Source: Amycolatopsis iheyensis
Lineage (GTDB): Bacteria; Actinomycetota; Actinomycetes; Mycobacteriales; Pseudonocardiaceae
Assembly (NCBI RefSeq): GCF_024703995.1
Contig: NZ_JAMXQV010000013.1
Location: 1-64,000 of the forward strand
Direction of reading: 5' to 3'
Length of the DNA stretch: 64,000 nucleotides
A model generated the notes under the pieces. That model was not told the origin of the DNA. It worked only from the letters and a program-made list of their open reading frames with translations, and searched no databases. This document shows positions 24,131 through 33,217 of the stretch, piece after piece (position 1 is the first letter of the stretch; every line of letters begins with the position of its first letter). The position numbers and the translations under genes were made by a program.

Positions 24131-25156
24131 ATGCGTGTCGGTGTGCTGACCGGCGGCGGCGACTGCCCGGGGCTCAACGCGGTCATCCGCGGCGTGGTGC
24201 GTAAGGGCATCGAGGTGCACGGCTGGGACTTCGTGGGCTTCCGCAACGGCTGGAACGGCCCGCTCACCGGCGACAGCCGCCCGCTCGGCCTCAAGGACGT
24301 CGAGGACATCCTGACCCGCGGCGGCACCATCCTGCGCTCGTCGCGCACCAATCCGTACAAGGTCGACGGCGGCGTCGAGAAGATCAAGCAGGTGCTGGCC
24401 GACCAGGGCGTCGACGCGCTGATCGCGATCGGCGGCGAGGACACCCTCGGCGTCGCGAAGCGGCTGACCGACGACGGCATCGGCGTCGTGGGCGTGCCCA
24501 AGACGATCGACAACGACCTGGGCGCCACCGACTACACCTTCGGCTTCGACACCGCGGTCTCCATCGCGACCGAGGCGATCGACCGGCTGCACACCACGGC
24601 CGAGTCGCACCACCGCGCGCTGGTCGTCGAGGTCATGGGCCGGCACGCCGGCTGGATCGCGCTGCACTCCGGCCTGGCCGGCGGCGCGAGCGTGATCCTG
24701 GTGCCGGAGAAGCACTTCAACGTCGACCAGGTCGTCTCCTACGTCGAGAGCCGCTTCGAGAAGGAGTACGCGCCGATCATCGTCGTCGCCGAGGGCGCGC
24801 TGCCCGAGGGCGGCGAGGAGCGGCTGCTCACCGGCGAGAAGGACGCCTTCGGGCACGTCCGCCTCGGCGGCATCGGCACCTGGCTGGCCGACGAGATCGC
24901 CCACCGCACCGGCAAGGAGTCCCGCGCGGTGGTCCTGGGCCACGTCCAGCGCGGCGGCACCCCGACGGCGTACGACCGCGTCCTGGCGACCCGCTTCGGT
25001 CTGCACGCGGTGGACGCGGTGGCCGACGGCGACTTCGGCGTGATGGTGGCGCTGAAGGGCACCGACATCGTCCGCGTGAAGCTGTCCGAGGCGACGGCCG
25101 AGCTGAAGACGGTCCCGGCCGAGCGCTACCAGGAAGCCGAAGTCTTCTTCGGCTGA
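24131..25156 (+). CDS. pfp: Pyrophosphate-dependent 6-phosphofructokinase
   Basis: A 341-residue group III phosphofructokinase converting fructose 6-phosphate to the 1,6-bisphosphate. LTGGGDCPGLNAVIRG is the phosphoryl-donor loop, VPKTIDNDL holds the catalytic Asp (about 127), and VMGRHAGWIA and HVQRGGTPTAYDR bind the sugar phosphate. Asp104 (GGEDTLG) and Lys124 (VPKTID) are the residues that mark PPi-using enzymes; ATP-using ones have Gly at these places. Amycolatopsis methanolica is known for just such a PPi-PFK of the same length. The reaction would be reversible. The ATG follows ACGGAGG. It is divergent from the aroG leader. Confidence 0.88.
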   Translation: MRVGVLTGGGDCPGLNAVIRGVVRKGIEVHGWDFVGFRNGWNGPLTGDSRPLGLKDVEDILTRGGTILRSSRTNPYKVDGGVEKIKQVLADQGVDALIAIGGEDTLGVAKRLTDDGIGVVGVPKTIDNDLGATDYTFGFDTAVSIATEAIDRLHTTAESHHRALVVEVMGRHAGWIALHSGLAGGASVILVPEKHFNVDQVVSYVESRFEKEYAPIIVVAEGALPEGGEERLLTGEKDAFGHVRLGGIGTWLADEIAHRTGKESRAVVLGHVQRGGTPTAYDRVLATRFGLHAVDAVADGDFGVMVALKGTDIVRVKLSEATAELKTVPAERYQEAEVFFG

Positions 25157-25181
25157 GTTTTCCCCGCCACCGCGGTCGGCG

Positions 25182-26618
25182 TCAGATCCGGGCCAGTGCG
25201 TCCAGGACGCCGACCGCGGCGGCGATGTCGTCGGTGAGCGGGCGGTCGTCGACGCTCGTGTCCAGCACCTCCGACGCCGCTTCGAACGCGTCCCGCACCG
25301 GCAGGTCCACCAGATCCGCTTCGCGCATCCTCAGCGCCCGCACGGCCGCGACCAGCTCGCAGGCCAGGACCTGCTGGTAGGCCTGGCAAGCCGCGGTCGC
25401 CGCCCGCGCCGCCTGCGTCGAGAAGCTCGCGTGGTCCTCGATCCCGCGGGAGACGACGGCCGTGCCGAGGGTCGCCGGGAGCGCCGCCTGCCGCAGCTCC
25501 GTGAGCGCGTCGTGCGCGACGTACTCCAGGATCATCACGCCCGAGCTGCCCGCCGGGCCCGCCGCGAGGAACGGCCGCAGCCCGGTGAACTCGGGCTCCA
25601 CCAGGTCGCCGAGCCGCGCCACCGACAGCTCCGCCACCTGGTGCACGGTCGCCCGCGCCTGGTCCAGCGCCGTCGACACGTACGCGGTGTGGAAGTGCGC
25701 GTGGTGGTAGGCGTCGCCATGGACGGTCGAGATCATCGGGTTTTCCGTGCTGGCGTTGATTTCCACGGCGAGGACGTCGCGCAGGTAGTGGATCGCGTCC
25801 AGCGCCGGGCCCTGGACCTGCGGGAACGCGCGCAGCCCGAACGGGTCCTGGATGCGCCGGCCCGGCTTCGGCGTCTGGTGCATGCCCAGCAGCCGCCGCA
25901 TTTCCGCGGCGCACGCGACCTGCCCGGCGTGGGGACGCGCTTCGTGCACCGGCGTCGCGTACGCCTCGGGGTTGCCGTCGAGGGCGACGTACGTCAGCGC
26001 CGCGACGGCGTGGCTCGCCCGGGTCAGCGTGTCCAGGCGCATCGCGGCGAGGGTCGCTTCGGCGAGGGTGGCGGCGTTGCTGCTCATGAACGCCAGCGCG
26101 TCACCCGCGCGTACCGGCACCGGCGGCACGTCCCCGGTGACCCACGGCCGTTCGCCGGTGAGCGCCAGCGCGGTCTCGGCCAGCGGCGCGAGGTCGCCGG
26201 TGCCGATCGCGCCCAGCCGGTGCACCAGCGGCCGCGCGCCGGCGCGGACGGCGTCGGCGAGGGTGGCGATCAGCTCCGGGCTGATCCCGGACCGCCCGGC
26301 CAGCAGCTGGTTGAGCCGGATCAGCATCATCGCGCGCACCTGGGCGGGCGGCATCTCCTCGCCGCTGCCGCCCGCGTGGCTGCGCAGCAGCCGCAGCCCG
26401 TGCTCGGTCGAGCTCTCGACGGTGTCGTCCTTGTTGGCCCCGACGCCGGTGGTCCGGCCGTAGACCCGCCGCCGCGTGCTCAGCTCGTCGGCGAGCTTCC
26501 ACGCGTGCTCGGCGGCCCGCATCGCGGCGATCGAGACGTCGATGCCCAGCGGCCCTTCGGTGCGCGCCGCGGTCACGACGTCGGCGCAGCGCAGGGTCCG
26601 GCCGTCCAGCCTGATCAC
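25182..26618 (-). CDS. Aromatic amino acid lyase family protein (HAL/PAL-like) with altered MIO motif
   Basis: A 478-residue member of the histidine/phenylalanine ammonia-lyase family. Family landmarks: RVYGRTTGVGANKDD (Tyr53 matches the catalytic Tyr), FMSSNAATLAEATLAAM, RRIQDPFGLRAFPQVQGPAL, EINASTENPMIS and SSGVMILEYVAHDALTE. The cofactor-forming tripeptide, normally Ala-Ser-Gly, reads Gly139-Thr140-Gly141 (LGAIGTGDLAPLAE), so the usual MIO group may not form or may form from Thr. The enzyme could be a lyase, an aminomutase or something else. The start is the GTG at 26618, six bases after GGAAGGAGG. It is convergent with the phosphofructokinase gene. Confidence 0.8.
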   Translation of the reverse strand: MIRLDGRTLRCADVVTAARTEGPLGIDVSIAAMRAAEHAWKLADELSTRRRVYGRTTGVGANKDDTVESSTEHGLRLLRSHAGGSGEEMPPAQVRAMMLIRLNQLLAGRSGISPELIATLADAVRAGARPLVHRLGAIGTGDLAPLAETALALTGERPWVTGDVPPVPVRAGDALAFMSSNAATLAEATLAAMRLDTLTRASHAVAALTYVALDGNPEAYATPVHEARPHAGQVACAAEMRRLLGMHQTPKPGRRIQDPFGLRAFPQVQGPALDAIHYLRDVLAVEINASTENPMISTVHGDAYHHAHFHTAYVSTALDQARATVHQVAELSVARLGDLVEPEFTGLRPFLAAGPAGSSGVMILEYVAHDALTELRQAALPATLGTAVVSRGIEDHASFSTQAARAATAACQAYQQVLACELVAAVRALRMREADLVDLPVRDAFEAASEVLDTSVDDRPLTDDIAAAVGVLDALARI

Positions 26619-26652
26619 GGGCAGCCTCCTTCCGGCTGCCCTCACTATGCGG

Positions 26653-27132
26653 CTAGGACGCGGGTGGCTGCCAGGGCGGCATCGGCCAGTCCCAGTGCGG
26701 CACCGGTTCGTGCGGGTTCGGCTCCGCGCCGGATGCGGAGAAGAGGACGGCGAGGCGGCTGCCCCACTCGAGGTAGCCGGCGAACGCGGCGCGGAACTCG
26801 GGGTCGGCGGGCAGGTCGGCCTCGTCGGCGGCGTCGAGCAGCAGGGTCACCCAGCGGCGGCGCTGCGCTTCGGTGATGCCACGCCCGAGGTGGCGCCCGA
26901 CCATGTGGGCGTGGCCGCCGTGGCTCGCGGAGTACTCGGCCGGGCCGCCGAAGACCTCGCCGAGCCACACCGCGACGTGCTTCGGGTGCTCCGGGTCCAT
27001 GCCGCGGAAGACGGGTTCGAGCAGCGGGTCTTCGAGGACGTGGCCGTAGAAGATCGTCAGCAGCTTCACGAGCGCTTCGTGGCCGCCGGCCCAGTCGTAG
27101 AGGGTGGGGGTGGTCTGTTCTGGCACGATCAC
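26653..27132 (-). CDS. Group II truncated haemoglobin
   Basis: A 159-residue haem protein of the trHbN/O/P type, likely to bind oxygen or nitric oxide. TLYDWAGGHEALVKLLTIFY is the A/B helix, FRGMDPEHPKHVAVWLGEVF the E helix, and GGPAEYSASHGGHAHMVGRH the F region with the proximal His and the conserved Tyr-Ser motif. A Trp-rich tail (VPHWDWPMPPW) extends beyond the usual 128-135 residues. The start is the GTG at 27132, or possibly the GTG at 27126; there is no strong ribosome site. It is divergent from an HxlR regulator, whose cysteine may sense reactive species; joint control is likely but not shown. Confidence 0.83.
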   Translation of the reverse strand: MIVPEQTTPTLYDWAGGHEALVKLLTIFYGHVLEDPLLEPVFRGMDPEHPKHVAVWLGEVFGGPAEYSASHGGHAHMVGRHLGRGITEAQRRRWVTLLLDAADEADLPADPEFRAAFAGYLEWGSRLAVLFSASGAEPNPHEPVPHWDWPMPPWQPPAS

Positions 27133-27199
27133 CGGATCAGGCAACCAGGGGTGCGCCGGCCGGGCAACCACGTACTTTCCGGTGCGTAGGGAGATCAGG

Positions 27200-27535
27200 A
27201 TGAAGCGGTACCACTGCGCGGTCGAGCTGGCGGTCGACCTGATCGGCGGCAAGTGGAAGCCGGTGATCCTGGCGCACCTGAAGGAGGGCGCGCACCGCTA
27301 CGGCGAGCTGCGGCGCCGGATGCCGGGGGTGAGCGAGAAGATGCTGACCCAGCAGCTGCGCGAGCTGGCCGCGGACGGGATCGTCCGCCGCGTGGAGCTC
27401 GACGGCCGCGTCCCGCACGTCGAGTACCACCTCACCGACGTGGGGGAGGAGCTCCGCCCGGCGCTGACGGCGCTGTACGAGTGGGGCGAGCGCCGCGCGG
27501 CCGCCGCCGGGATCGAGTTCGAGCCGGCGGACTAG
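27200..27535 (+). CDS. HxlR-family transcriptional regulator
   Basis: A 111-residue winged-helix regulator. The family signature opens the protein: CAVELAVDLIGGKWKPVILA with a Cys near residue 5, LKEGAHRYGELRRRMPGVSE, KMLTQQLRELAADGIVRR and the wing VEYHLTDVGEELRPALTALY. HxlR proteins often sense electrophiles or oxidants through this N-terminal cysteine. The ATG at 27200 follows GGGAGA. It is divergent from the truncated haemoglobin gene. Its stop overlaps the stop of the convergent ArsR gene (CTAG). Confidence 0.87.
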   Translation: MKRYHCAVELAVDLIGGKWKPVILAHLKEGAHRYGELRRRMPGVSEKMLTQQLRELAADGIVRRVELDGRVPHVEYHLTDVGEELRPALTALYEWGERRAAAAGIEFEPAD

Positions 27536-27834
27536 GACGTTTCGTCCAGCCTGCGCTCCAGCGCGTCGAGCCGGTCCGACCAGAAGGCGCGGTACGGCGC
27601 CAGCCAGGCGTCCACTTCGGCCAGCGGCGCCGGCCGCAGCGCGTAGCAGCGGCGCTGGGCCGCCACCCGGACCGTCACCAGGCCCGCCTCCCGCAGCACC
27701 CGCAGGTGCTTGGACACCGCGGGCTGGCTCAGGGCGAGCTCGTCGACCAGCTCGCCCACCGACCGCTCGCCGTCGCGCAGGAGGTCCAGGATCGTGCGGC
27801 GGCGCGGCTCGGCCAGCACCTCGAACGTCTGCAT
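27532..27834 (-). CDS. ArsR-family transcriptional regulator
   Basis: A 100-residue winged-helix repressor: FEVLAEPRRRTILDLLRDGE, SVGELVDELALSQPAVSKHL and RVLREAGLVTVRVAAQRRCY, then a helix WLAPYRAFWSDRLDALERRL typical of ArsR members linked to SRPBCC proteins. No metal-binding cysteine box (CxC) is present, so it is probably not a metal sensor. The ATG at 27834 is used; a GTG sits one codon upstream. No SRPBCC gene lies next to it, so its target is unknown. Confidence 0.82.
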   Translation of the reverse strand: MQTFEVLAEPRRRTILDLLRDGERSVGELVDELALSQPAVSKHLRVLREAGLVTVRVAAQRRCYALRPAPLAEVDAWLAPYRAFWSDRLDALERRLDETS

Positions 27835-27890
27835 CACCCCTGAAATGTGCTCCGCGCGGCATATTCCTGTCAAGGCATGCGCGCGGCCAC

Positions 27891-27905
27891 TTGGTCTGAA
27901 CCATT
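27891..27905. promoter_or_regulatory. dre-like DasR site 1 upstream of the chitinase gene
   Basis: TTGGTCTGAACCATT resembles the DasR-responsive element (core TGGTCTAGACCA) with a changed centre. It lies just upstream of the -35 box. A second similar site follows 21 bp later, about two helical turns, as in streptomycete chitinase promoters. Confidence 0.7.
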
Positions 27906-27932
27906 GACCTAATGGTCTAGTCCACTTACGGT
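27904..27932 (+). promoter_or_regulatory. Chitinase promoter
   Basis: TTGACC (27904-27909) and TACGGT (27927-27932) are separated by 17 bp, an ideal housekeeping-sigma layout. The second dre-like site lies in the spacer, so a bound regulator would cover the promoter. Confidence 0.7.
27911..27926. promoter_or_regulatory. dre-like DasR site 2
   Basis: AATGGTCTAGTCCACT differs from the TGGTCTAGACCA core at one position in the right half. It sits between the -35 and -10 boxes of the chitinase promoter. DasR is the GntR-type repressor relieved by glucosamine 6-phosphate in streptomycetes. Confidence 0.75.
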
Positions 27933-27991
27933 GGTGTGGTCCCCACCACTCCGGCAACGAGGCCGTGAGTAATTCTCCGGAGGGAGAAGGC

Positions 27992-29215
<1,224 letters not shown>

Positions 29216-29219
29216 GACT

Positions 29220-29264
29220 CCCGGTGCGGCCGGCCGCGCGCGGCGTGCCGGCCGCACCGGGTTT
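29220..29264. terminator. Strong terminator after the chitinase gene
   Basis: A perfect 15-bp GC-rich stem, 29220-29234 with 29247-29261 (starts CCCGGTGCGG, ends CCGCACCGGG), has a 12-nt loop and is followed by TTT. It lies between convergent genes. Confidence 0.85.
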
Positions 29265-29656
29265 CACACCACTCCCGCGGGCGGGGTTTCCGCCGCGGCG
29301 CGCAGCAGCTCGCGGAGCACCCCGATGTCCACATCGGACAGCCGCTTGAACCGGACGCAGCTCCGGCCGACCGACGCCCCGGGCAGCCGGTCGGCGAACA
29401 GCTCCGGCAGGTACCGGTCGCCGGCCACGCACGAGACGTACAGCGAGATGCCGTTCTTGCGGCTCGCCAGCGACACGGTCGCGGCCTCACCTTCCCGGCC
29501 CGAGGCGTACCGGTAGCGGTAGTGGCCGTAGCCGGGCAGGCCGGACACCATCGTCGGCGCCAGGTCCGGCGCCGCCTCGCGGATCAGCGCGTGCAGCGCC
29601 CGCAGCTCGCCCTGCCGTGGCTCGGCGAGCGCCGCGAAGTACTCCTCGTGCGTCAT
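29264..29656 (-). CDS. DUF1801 (YdhG/YjbR-like) domain protein
   Basis: A 130-residue protein of the DUF1801 group: MTHEEYFAALAEPRQGELRA, LHALIREAAPDLAPTMVSGL, then strands YRYRYASGREGEAATVSLAS and ISLYVSCV, and VRFKRLSDVDIGVLRELLR at the end. The fold is an alpha/beta sandwich; the function is unknown in spite of wide distribution. The ATG at 29656 is chosen because the longer frame is Arg/Cys-rich low-complexity. It is divergent from the DUF2461 gene, about 65 bp away. Confidence 0.8.
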   Translation of the reverse strand: MTHEEYFAALAEPRQGELRALHALIREAAPDLAPTMVSGLPGYGHYRYRYASGREGEAATVSLASRKNGISLYVSCVAGDRYLPELFADRLPGASVGRSCVRFKRLSDVDIGVLRELLRAAAETPPAGVV

Positions 29657-29720
29657 GCCCCGGCACGCTACGCCGGGGCACCGACATTTCTCGTCGGTGC
29701 GCGCGATTAGGGTCCACCCC

Positions 29721-30386
29721 GTGAAGTTCAGCGGATTCGGCGAGTACGCCGTCGACTTCTTCGACGGCCTCGTGGAGGACAACTCGAAGCCCTACTGGGA
29801 CGACCACGTCGAGACCTACAAGGCCGACGTCCGAGCCCCGATGGAGGCGTTGCTCGCGGAGCTGGCGCCGGAGTTCTCCGACGGCTTCGGCGACCCCAAG
29901 GTGTTCCGCCCCTACCGGGACGTCCGGTTCGCCAAGGACAAGACGCCGTACAAGACCCACTGCGGCGGCGTGATCGAGCAGGGCCGCGGGGGCGGCGCGT
30001 ACTACGTCGAGGTGGGCCCGGAGGGCCTGCGCGTCGGCGGCGGCTGTTTCTACCTGGCCTCCGACCAGATCGCGCGGTTCCGCAAGGCCGTCGACACCGA
30101 GCTGCACGGCGAAGCGCTCGAGAAGATCCTCAAGAAGCTCGAGAAGACCGGCTGGGAGGTCCGCGGCGACCGCCTCAAGTCGAAGCCGCGCGGCTTCGAC
30201 GCCGACCACCCCCGCCTCGACCTGCTGCGTTACCGCTCGGTGTACGCGGTGCGGGTCTGGGAGCCGGACGACGTCCTGCACGAACGAGGCGCGCTCGATC
30301 GGGTGAAGAAGGCGTGGCGGCAGGTGCGCGAGTTCAACGAGTGGGCGCGCGACCGCGTCGGGCCCAGCGAGCTGCCCCGGCGGTGA
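29721..30386 (+). CDS. DUF2461 family protein
   Basis: A 221-residue protein of the TIGR02453/DUF2461 family: FFDGLVEDNSKPYWDDHVET, PKVFRPYRDVRFAKDKTPYK, THCGGVIEQGRGGGAYYVEV, and the end pattern RVWEPDDVLHERGALDRVKK. Members are found in bacteria and fungi; the function is not known. The GTG at 29721 gives the standard KFSGF start of this family. It lies upstream of pyruvate kinase with about 90 AT-richer bases in between. Confidence 0.85.
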   Translation: MKFSGFGEYAVDFFDGLVEDNSKPYWDDHVETYKADVRAPMEALLAELAPEFSDGFGDPKVFRPYRDVRFAKDKTPYKTHCGGVIEQGRGGGAYYVEVGPEGLRVGGGCFYLASDQIARFRKAVDTELHGEALEKILKKLEKTGWEVRGDRLKSKPRGFDADHPRLDLLRYRSVYAVRVWEPDDVLHERGALDRVKKAWRQVREFNEWARDRVGPSELPRR

Positions 30387-30464
30387 CCAGCTGGACAGGA
30401 CAGGTTTCTGAACAGTTTTTCTGAACTTTTCGGGATCGGTACAGACGAACGCCCGGCAAGGGAC

Positions 30465-30470
30465 TACGCT
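30465..30470 (+). promoter_or_regulatory. -10 box of pyk
   Basis: TACGCT lies eight bases before the pyk GTG, so the message would have almost no 5' leader. No strong -35 is visible. The region just upstream has two TTCTGAAC copies (about 30411 and 30419). Confidence 0.4.
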
Positions 30471-30478
30471 GTGCGAAC

Positions 30479-31903
30479 GTGAGCCGACGCGCGAAGATCG
30501 TTTGTACCATGGGCCCCGCCACCGCTACGCCGGAGAAGATGCGGGCCCTCGTCGACGCAGGCATGGACGTGGCCAGGATGAACTTCAGCCACGGCAGCCA
30601 CGGCGACCACAAGGAGGTCTACGACCTCATCCGGACCGCCGCCGCGGAGAGCGGGCGGGCGGTCGGCGTCCTCGCCGACCTGCAGGGCCCGAAGATCCGC
30701 CTCGGCACGTTCGCCGGTGGCCCGGTCGAGTGGCACAACGGCGACGTCGTCCGGATCACCGTCGAGGACGTCGCGGGCACCCACGACCGGGTCTCGACGA
30801 CCTACAAGGGCCTCGCCCGGGACGCCAAGCCCGGTGACCGCCTGCTCGTCGACGACGGCAAGGTCGGCCTGGTGGTCAAGGGCGTCGAGGGTCAGGACGT
30901 GGTCTGCGAGGTGACCGAGGGCGGTCCCGTCAGCAACAACAAGGGCGTCTCGCTGCCCGGCATGGACGTCTCCGTGCCGGCGCTGTCCGAGAAGGACATC
31001 GAGGACCTCGAGTTCGCCCTCGAGCTGGGCGTGGACTTCGTCGCCCTGTCCTTCGTCCGTTCGCCGGCCGACATCGACCTGGTCCACCAGGTGATGGACC
31101 GCGTCGGCAAGGGGCGCCTGCCGGTCGTCGCCAAGATCGAGAAGCCCGAAGCCGTTTACAACCTCGAAGCCATCGTGCTGGCCTTCGACGCGGTGATGGT
31201 CGCCCGCGGCGACCTGGGCGTCGAGCTGCCGCTCGAGCAGGTCCCGCTGGTGCAGAAGCGCGCCATCCAGATCTGCCGCGAGAACGCGAAGCCGGTCATC
31301 GTCGCGACGCAGATGCTCGAGTCGATGATCAACAACTCCCGGCCGACCCGCGCCGAGGCCTCCGACGTCGCGAACGCGGTGCTCGACGGCACCGACGCGG
31401 TCATGCTGTCCGGCGAGACCAGCGTCGGCCGGTACCCGATCGAGACCGTGCAGACCATGGCCCGGATCGTCGAGGCGGTCGAGACCGACTCGCCGGTCGT
31501 CCCGCCGCTGACGCACGTCCCGCGCACCAAGCGCGGCGTGATCTCCTACGCCGCCCGCGACATCGGCGAGCGCCTCAACGCCAAGGCCCTGGTCGCTTTC
31601 ACGCAGTCCGGCGACACGGTGCGCCGCCTGGCGCGGCTGCACACGCGGCTGCCGCTGCTGGCGTTCACGCCGGAAGACTGCGTGCGCAGCCAGCTGTCGA
31701 TGACGTGGGGCACCAACACCCACATCGTGCCGCGCGTCGACTCGACCGACCAGATGATCCAGCAGGTCGACCACGCGATGCTCGAGATGGGCAAGTACCA
31801 GAAGGGCGACCTGGTGGTCATCGTGGCCGGCTCCCCGCCGGGCACCGTGGGCTCGACCAACCTCATCCACGTGCACCGCCTCGGTGAAGACGACCACGCA
31901 TAA
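30479..31903 (+). CDS. pyk: Pyruvate kinase
   Basis: A 474-residue glycolytic enzyme converting phosphoenolpyruvate and ADP to pyruvate and ATP. AKIVCTMGPATATPEKMRAL is the conserved start, with MNFSHGSHGDH, LQGPKIRLGTF, the active-site block KIEKPEAVYNLEAI (metal and K+ binding) and VMVARGDLGVELPLEQVPLV, ATQMLESMINNSRPTRAEAS, and DAVMLSGETSVGRYP. The C-terminal domain ends with GSTNLIHVHRLGE. The GTG at 30479 follows a -10 box closely. The tesB gene follows 36 bp downstream, the same order as Rv1617-Rv1618 of M. tuberculosis. Confidence 0.94.
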   Translation: MSRRAKIVCTMGPATATPEKMRALVDAGMDVARMNFSHGSHGDHKEVYDLIRTAAAESGRAVGVLADLQGPKIRLGTFAGGPVEWHNGDVVRITVEDVAGTHDRVSTTYKGLARDAKPGDRLLVDDGKVGLVVKGVEGQDVVCEVTEGGPVSNNKGVSLPGMDVSVPALSEKDIEDLEFALELGVDFVALSFVRSPADIDLVHQVMDRVGKGRLPVVAKIEKPEAVYNLEAIVLAFDAVMVARGDLGVELPLEQVPLVQKRAIQICRENAKPVIVATQMLESMINNSRPTRAEASDVANAVLDGTDAVMLSGETSVGRYPIETVQTMARIVEAVETDSPVVPPLTHVPRTKRGVISYAARDIGERLNAKALVAFTQSGDTVRRLARLHTRLPLLAFTPEDCVRSQLSMTWGTNTHIVPRVDSTDQMIQQVDHAMLEMGKYQKGDLVVIVAGSPPGTVGSTNLIHVHRLGEDDHA

Positions 31904-31939
31904 GGGACGTCCCGCCCCCGCAGCGCATAGGGTCTGGCC

Positions 31940-32836
31940 ATGACTGAAATGGCCAGGACGGCCGCCACCGAACTGGAGATCCCCGGTGGCGGCCAGCCCG
32001 TGCTCGACCGCCTGATCGCGCTGCTGGACCTCGAGAAGATCGAGGAGAACATCTTCCGCGGCGTCTCGCCCGCCCACTCGCCGGTGCGGGTGTTCGGCGG
32101 GCAGGTCGCGGGCCAGGCGCTGGTCGCGGCCGGCCGCACGGTCCCCGACGAACGCCGGGTCCACTCGCTGCACGCGTACTTCATCCGCGGCGGCGACCCG
32201 AGCGTGCCGATCATCTACGAGGTCGACCGGATCCGCGACGGCCGTTCGTTCACCACCCGCCGGGTGATCGCGATCCAGCACGGCAAGGCGATCTTCTCGC
32301 TCTCGGCGTCGTTCCAGAAGGACGAGCCGGGCATCGAGCACGCCGAAGAGATGCCCGAGGGCGTCCCGGCGCCGGACACGCTGCCGACGCTGATGGAGCG
32401 CGCCGAGGGCTACGCGATCGGCGCGCACAGCCGGCCGCGGCCGATCGACGTGCGCTACGTCAACGAGCCGCCGTGGGTCACCCGCGAGACGGGGGAGCGG
32501 CCGGCGCGCAACCAGGTGTGGATGCGCGCTGACGGGAAGCTGCCGGACCAGCAGCTGCTGCACGTCTGCGTGCTGACCTACGCCTCGGACATGACGCTGC
32601 TGGACTCGGTGCTCGCGCGCCACGGCGTCTACTGGGACACCGACAAGGTGCTCGGCGCGAGCCTCGACCACGCGCTCTGGTTCCACCGGCCGTTCCGGGC
32701 CGACGAGTGGTTCCTCTACGACAGCGCGTCCCCGACCGCCTCCGGGGCGCGTGGGCTCGCCACGGGCCGGTTCTTCGGCGAGGACGGCACGCTGATCGCC
32801 ACGGTCGTCCAAGAAGGACTCCTGCGGGTGCTCTGA
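31940..32836 (+). CDS. tesB: Acyl-CoA thioesterase II (TesB-like)
   Basis: A 298-residue double-hotdog thioesterase that splits acyl-CoA into free acid and CoA. FRGVSPAHSPVRVFGGQVAG, QALVAAGRTVPDERRVHSLH, AYFIRGGDPSVPIIYEVDRI, then RDGRSFTTRRVIAIQHGKAI are typical of the first hotdog. The second has the catalytic Asp region LDHALWFHRPFRADEWFLYD and ASPTASGARGLATGRFF. The ATG at 31940 is the natural start. It probably shares the pyk message. Its physiological substrate is unknown; TesB enzymes act on medium- and long-chain esters. Confidence 0.92.
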   Translation: MTEMARTAATELEIPGGGQPVLDRLIALLDLEKIEENIFRGVSPAHSPVRVFGGQVAGQALVAAGRTVPDERRVHSLHAYFIRGGDPSVPIIYEVDRIRDGRSFTTRRVIAIQHGKAIFSLSASFQKDEPGIEHAEEMPEGVPAPDTLPTLMERAEGYAIGAHSRPRPIDVRYVNEPPWVTRETGERPARNQVWMRADGKLPDQQLLHVCVLTYASDMTLLDSVLARHGVYWDTDKVLGASLDHALWFHRPFRADEWFLYDSASPTASGARGLATGRFFGEDGTLIATVVQEGLLRVL

Positions 32837-32959
32837 AAAGTTCGCCCGAAATCACCCTTACGGGCGACGAATGGGCCGAATAATCAATCTGCCAATAGGG
32901 CATCAGGTCGGCGGAAGAGGGCCGGGACCGATCGGGGGGCGGCCCCGGACCTCTTCTCC

Positions 32960-32991
32960 CGATGACCGCGCGGCGCACCGCCGGGTCATCG
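32960..32991. terminator. Hairpin downstream of tesB
   Basis: CGATGACC (32960-32967) pairs with GGTCATCG (32984-32991), with an inner CGGCG/CGCCG stem. It is about 120 bp after the tesB stop. It may be a terminator or part of the promoter region. Confidence 0.4.
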
Positions 32992-33081
32992 ATTACCCTG
33001 CTCACAGGCCTCCGGCGACGCGGGAGGCCGAAGCCCCGCCCGCCCTTGCCGCGTCCTGCCGCAGCGCAGGGTGCGAGCATA

Positions 33082-33105
33082 CAGAAGCATTCTGCAAATT
33101 GCAGA
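33082..33105. promoter_or_regulatory. Overlapping palindromes upstream of the XRE regulator
   Basis: CAGAAGCATTCTG (33082-33094) is a 5-3-5 inverted repeat and TCTGCAAATTGCAGA (33091-33105) a perfect 15-bp palindrome; they share four bases. They lie about 113-136 bp before the XRE start and are AT-richer than the surroundings. A binding site for the XRE protein is a plausible guess. Confidence 0.5.
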
Positions 33106-33217
33106 TACGCCGCGGACGGCGTGGCGGTAATAGGTACCGTGCGATTACTCGAACGCCCCTGTTAGATACTGGGAGCAAGCGAACGGCTACGACGCCGTCG
33201 ACATCCGGAGGTGCGCG

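Larger units (their letters stand above)
32837..33217. other. Intergenic region between tesB and the XRE gene
   Basis: No gene is supported. It contains a hairpin at 32960-32991 and, at 33082-33105, two overlapping palindromes. The TAGATACT sequence near 33166 could be a -10 for the XRE gene. Confidence 0.5.
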
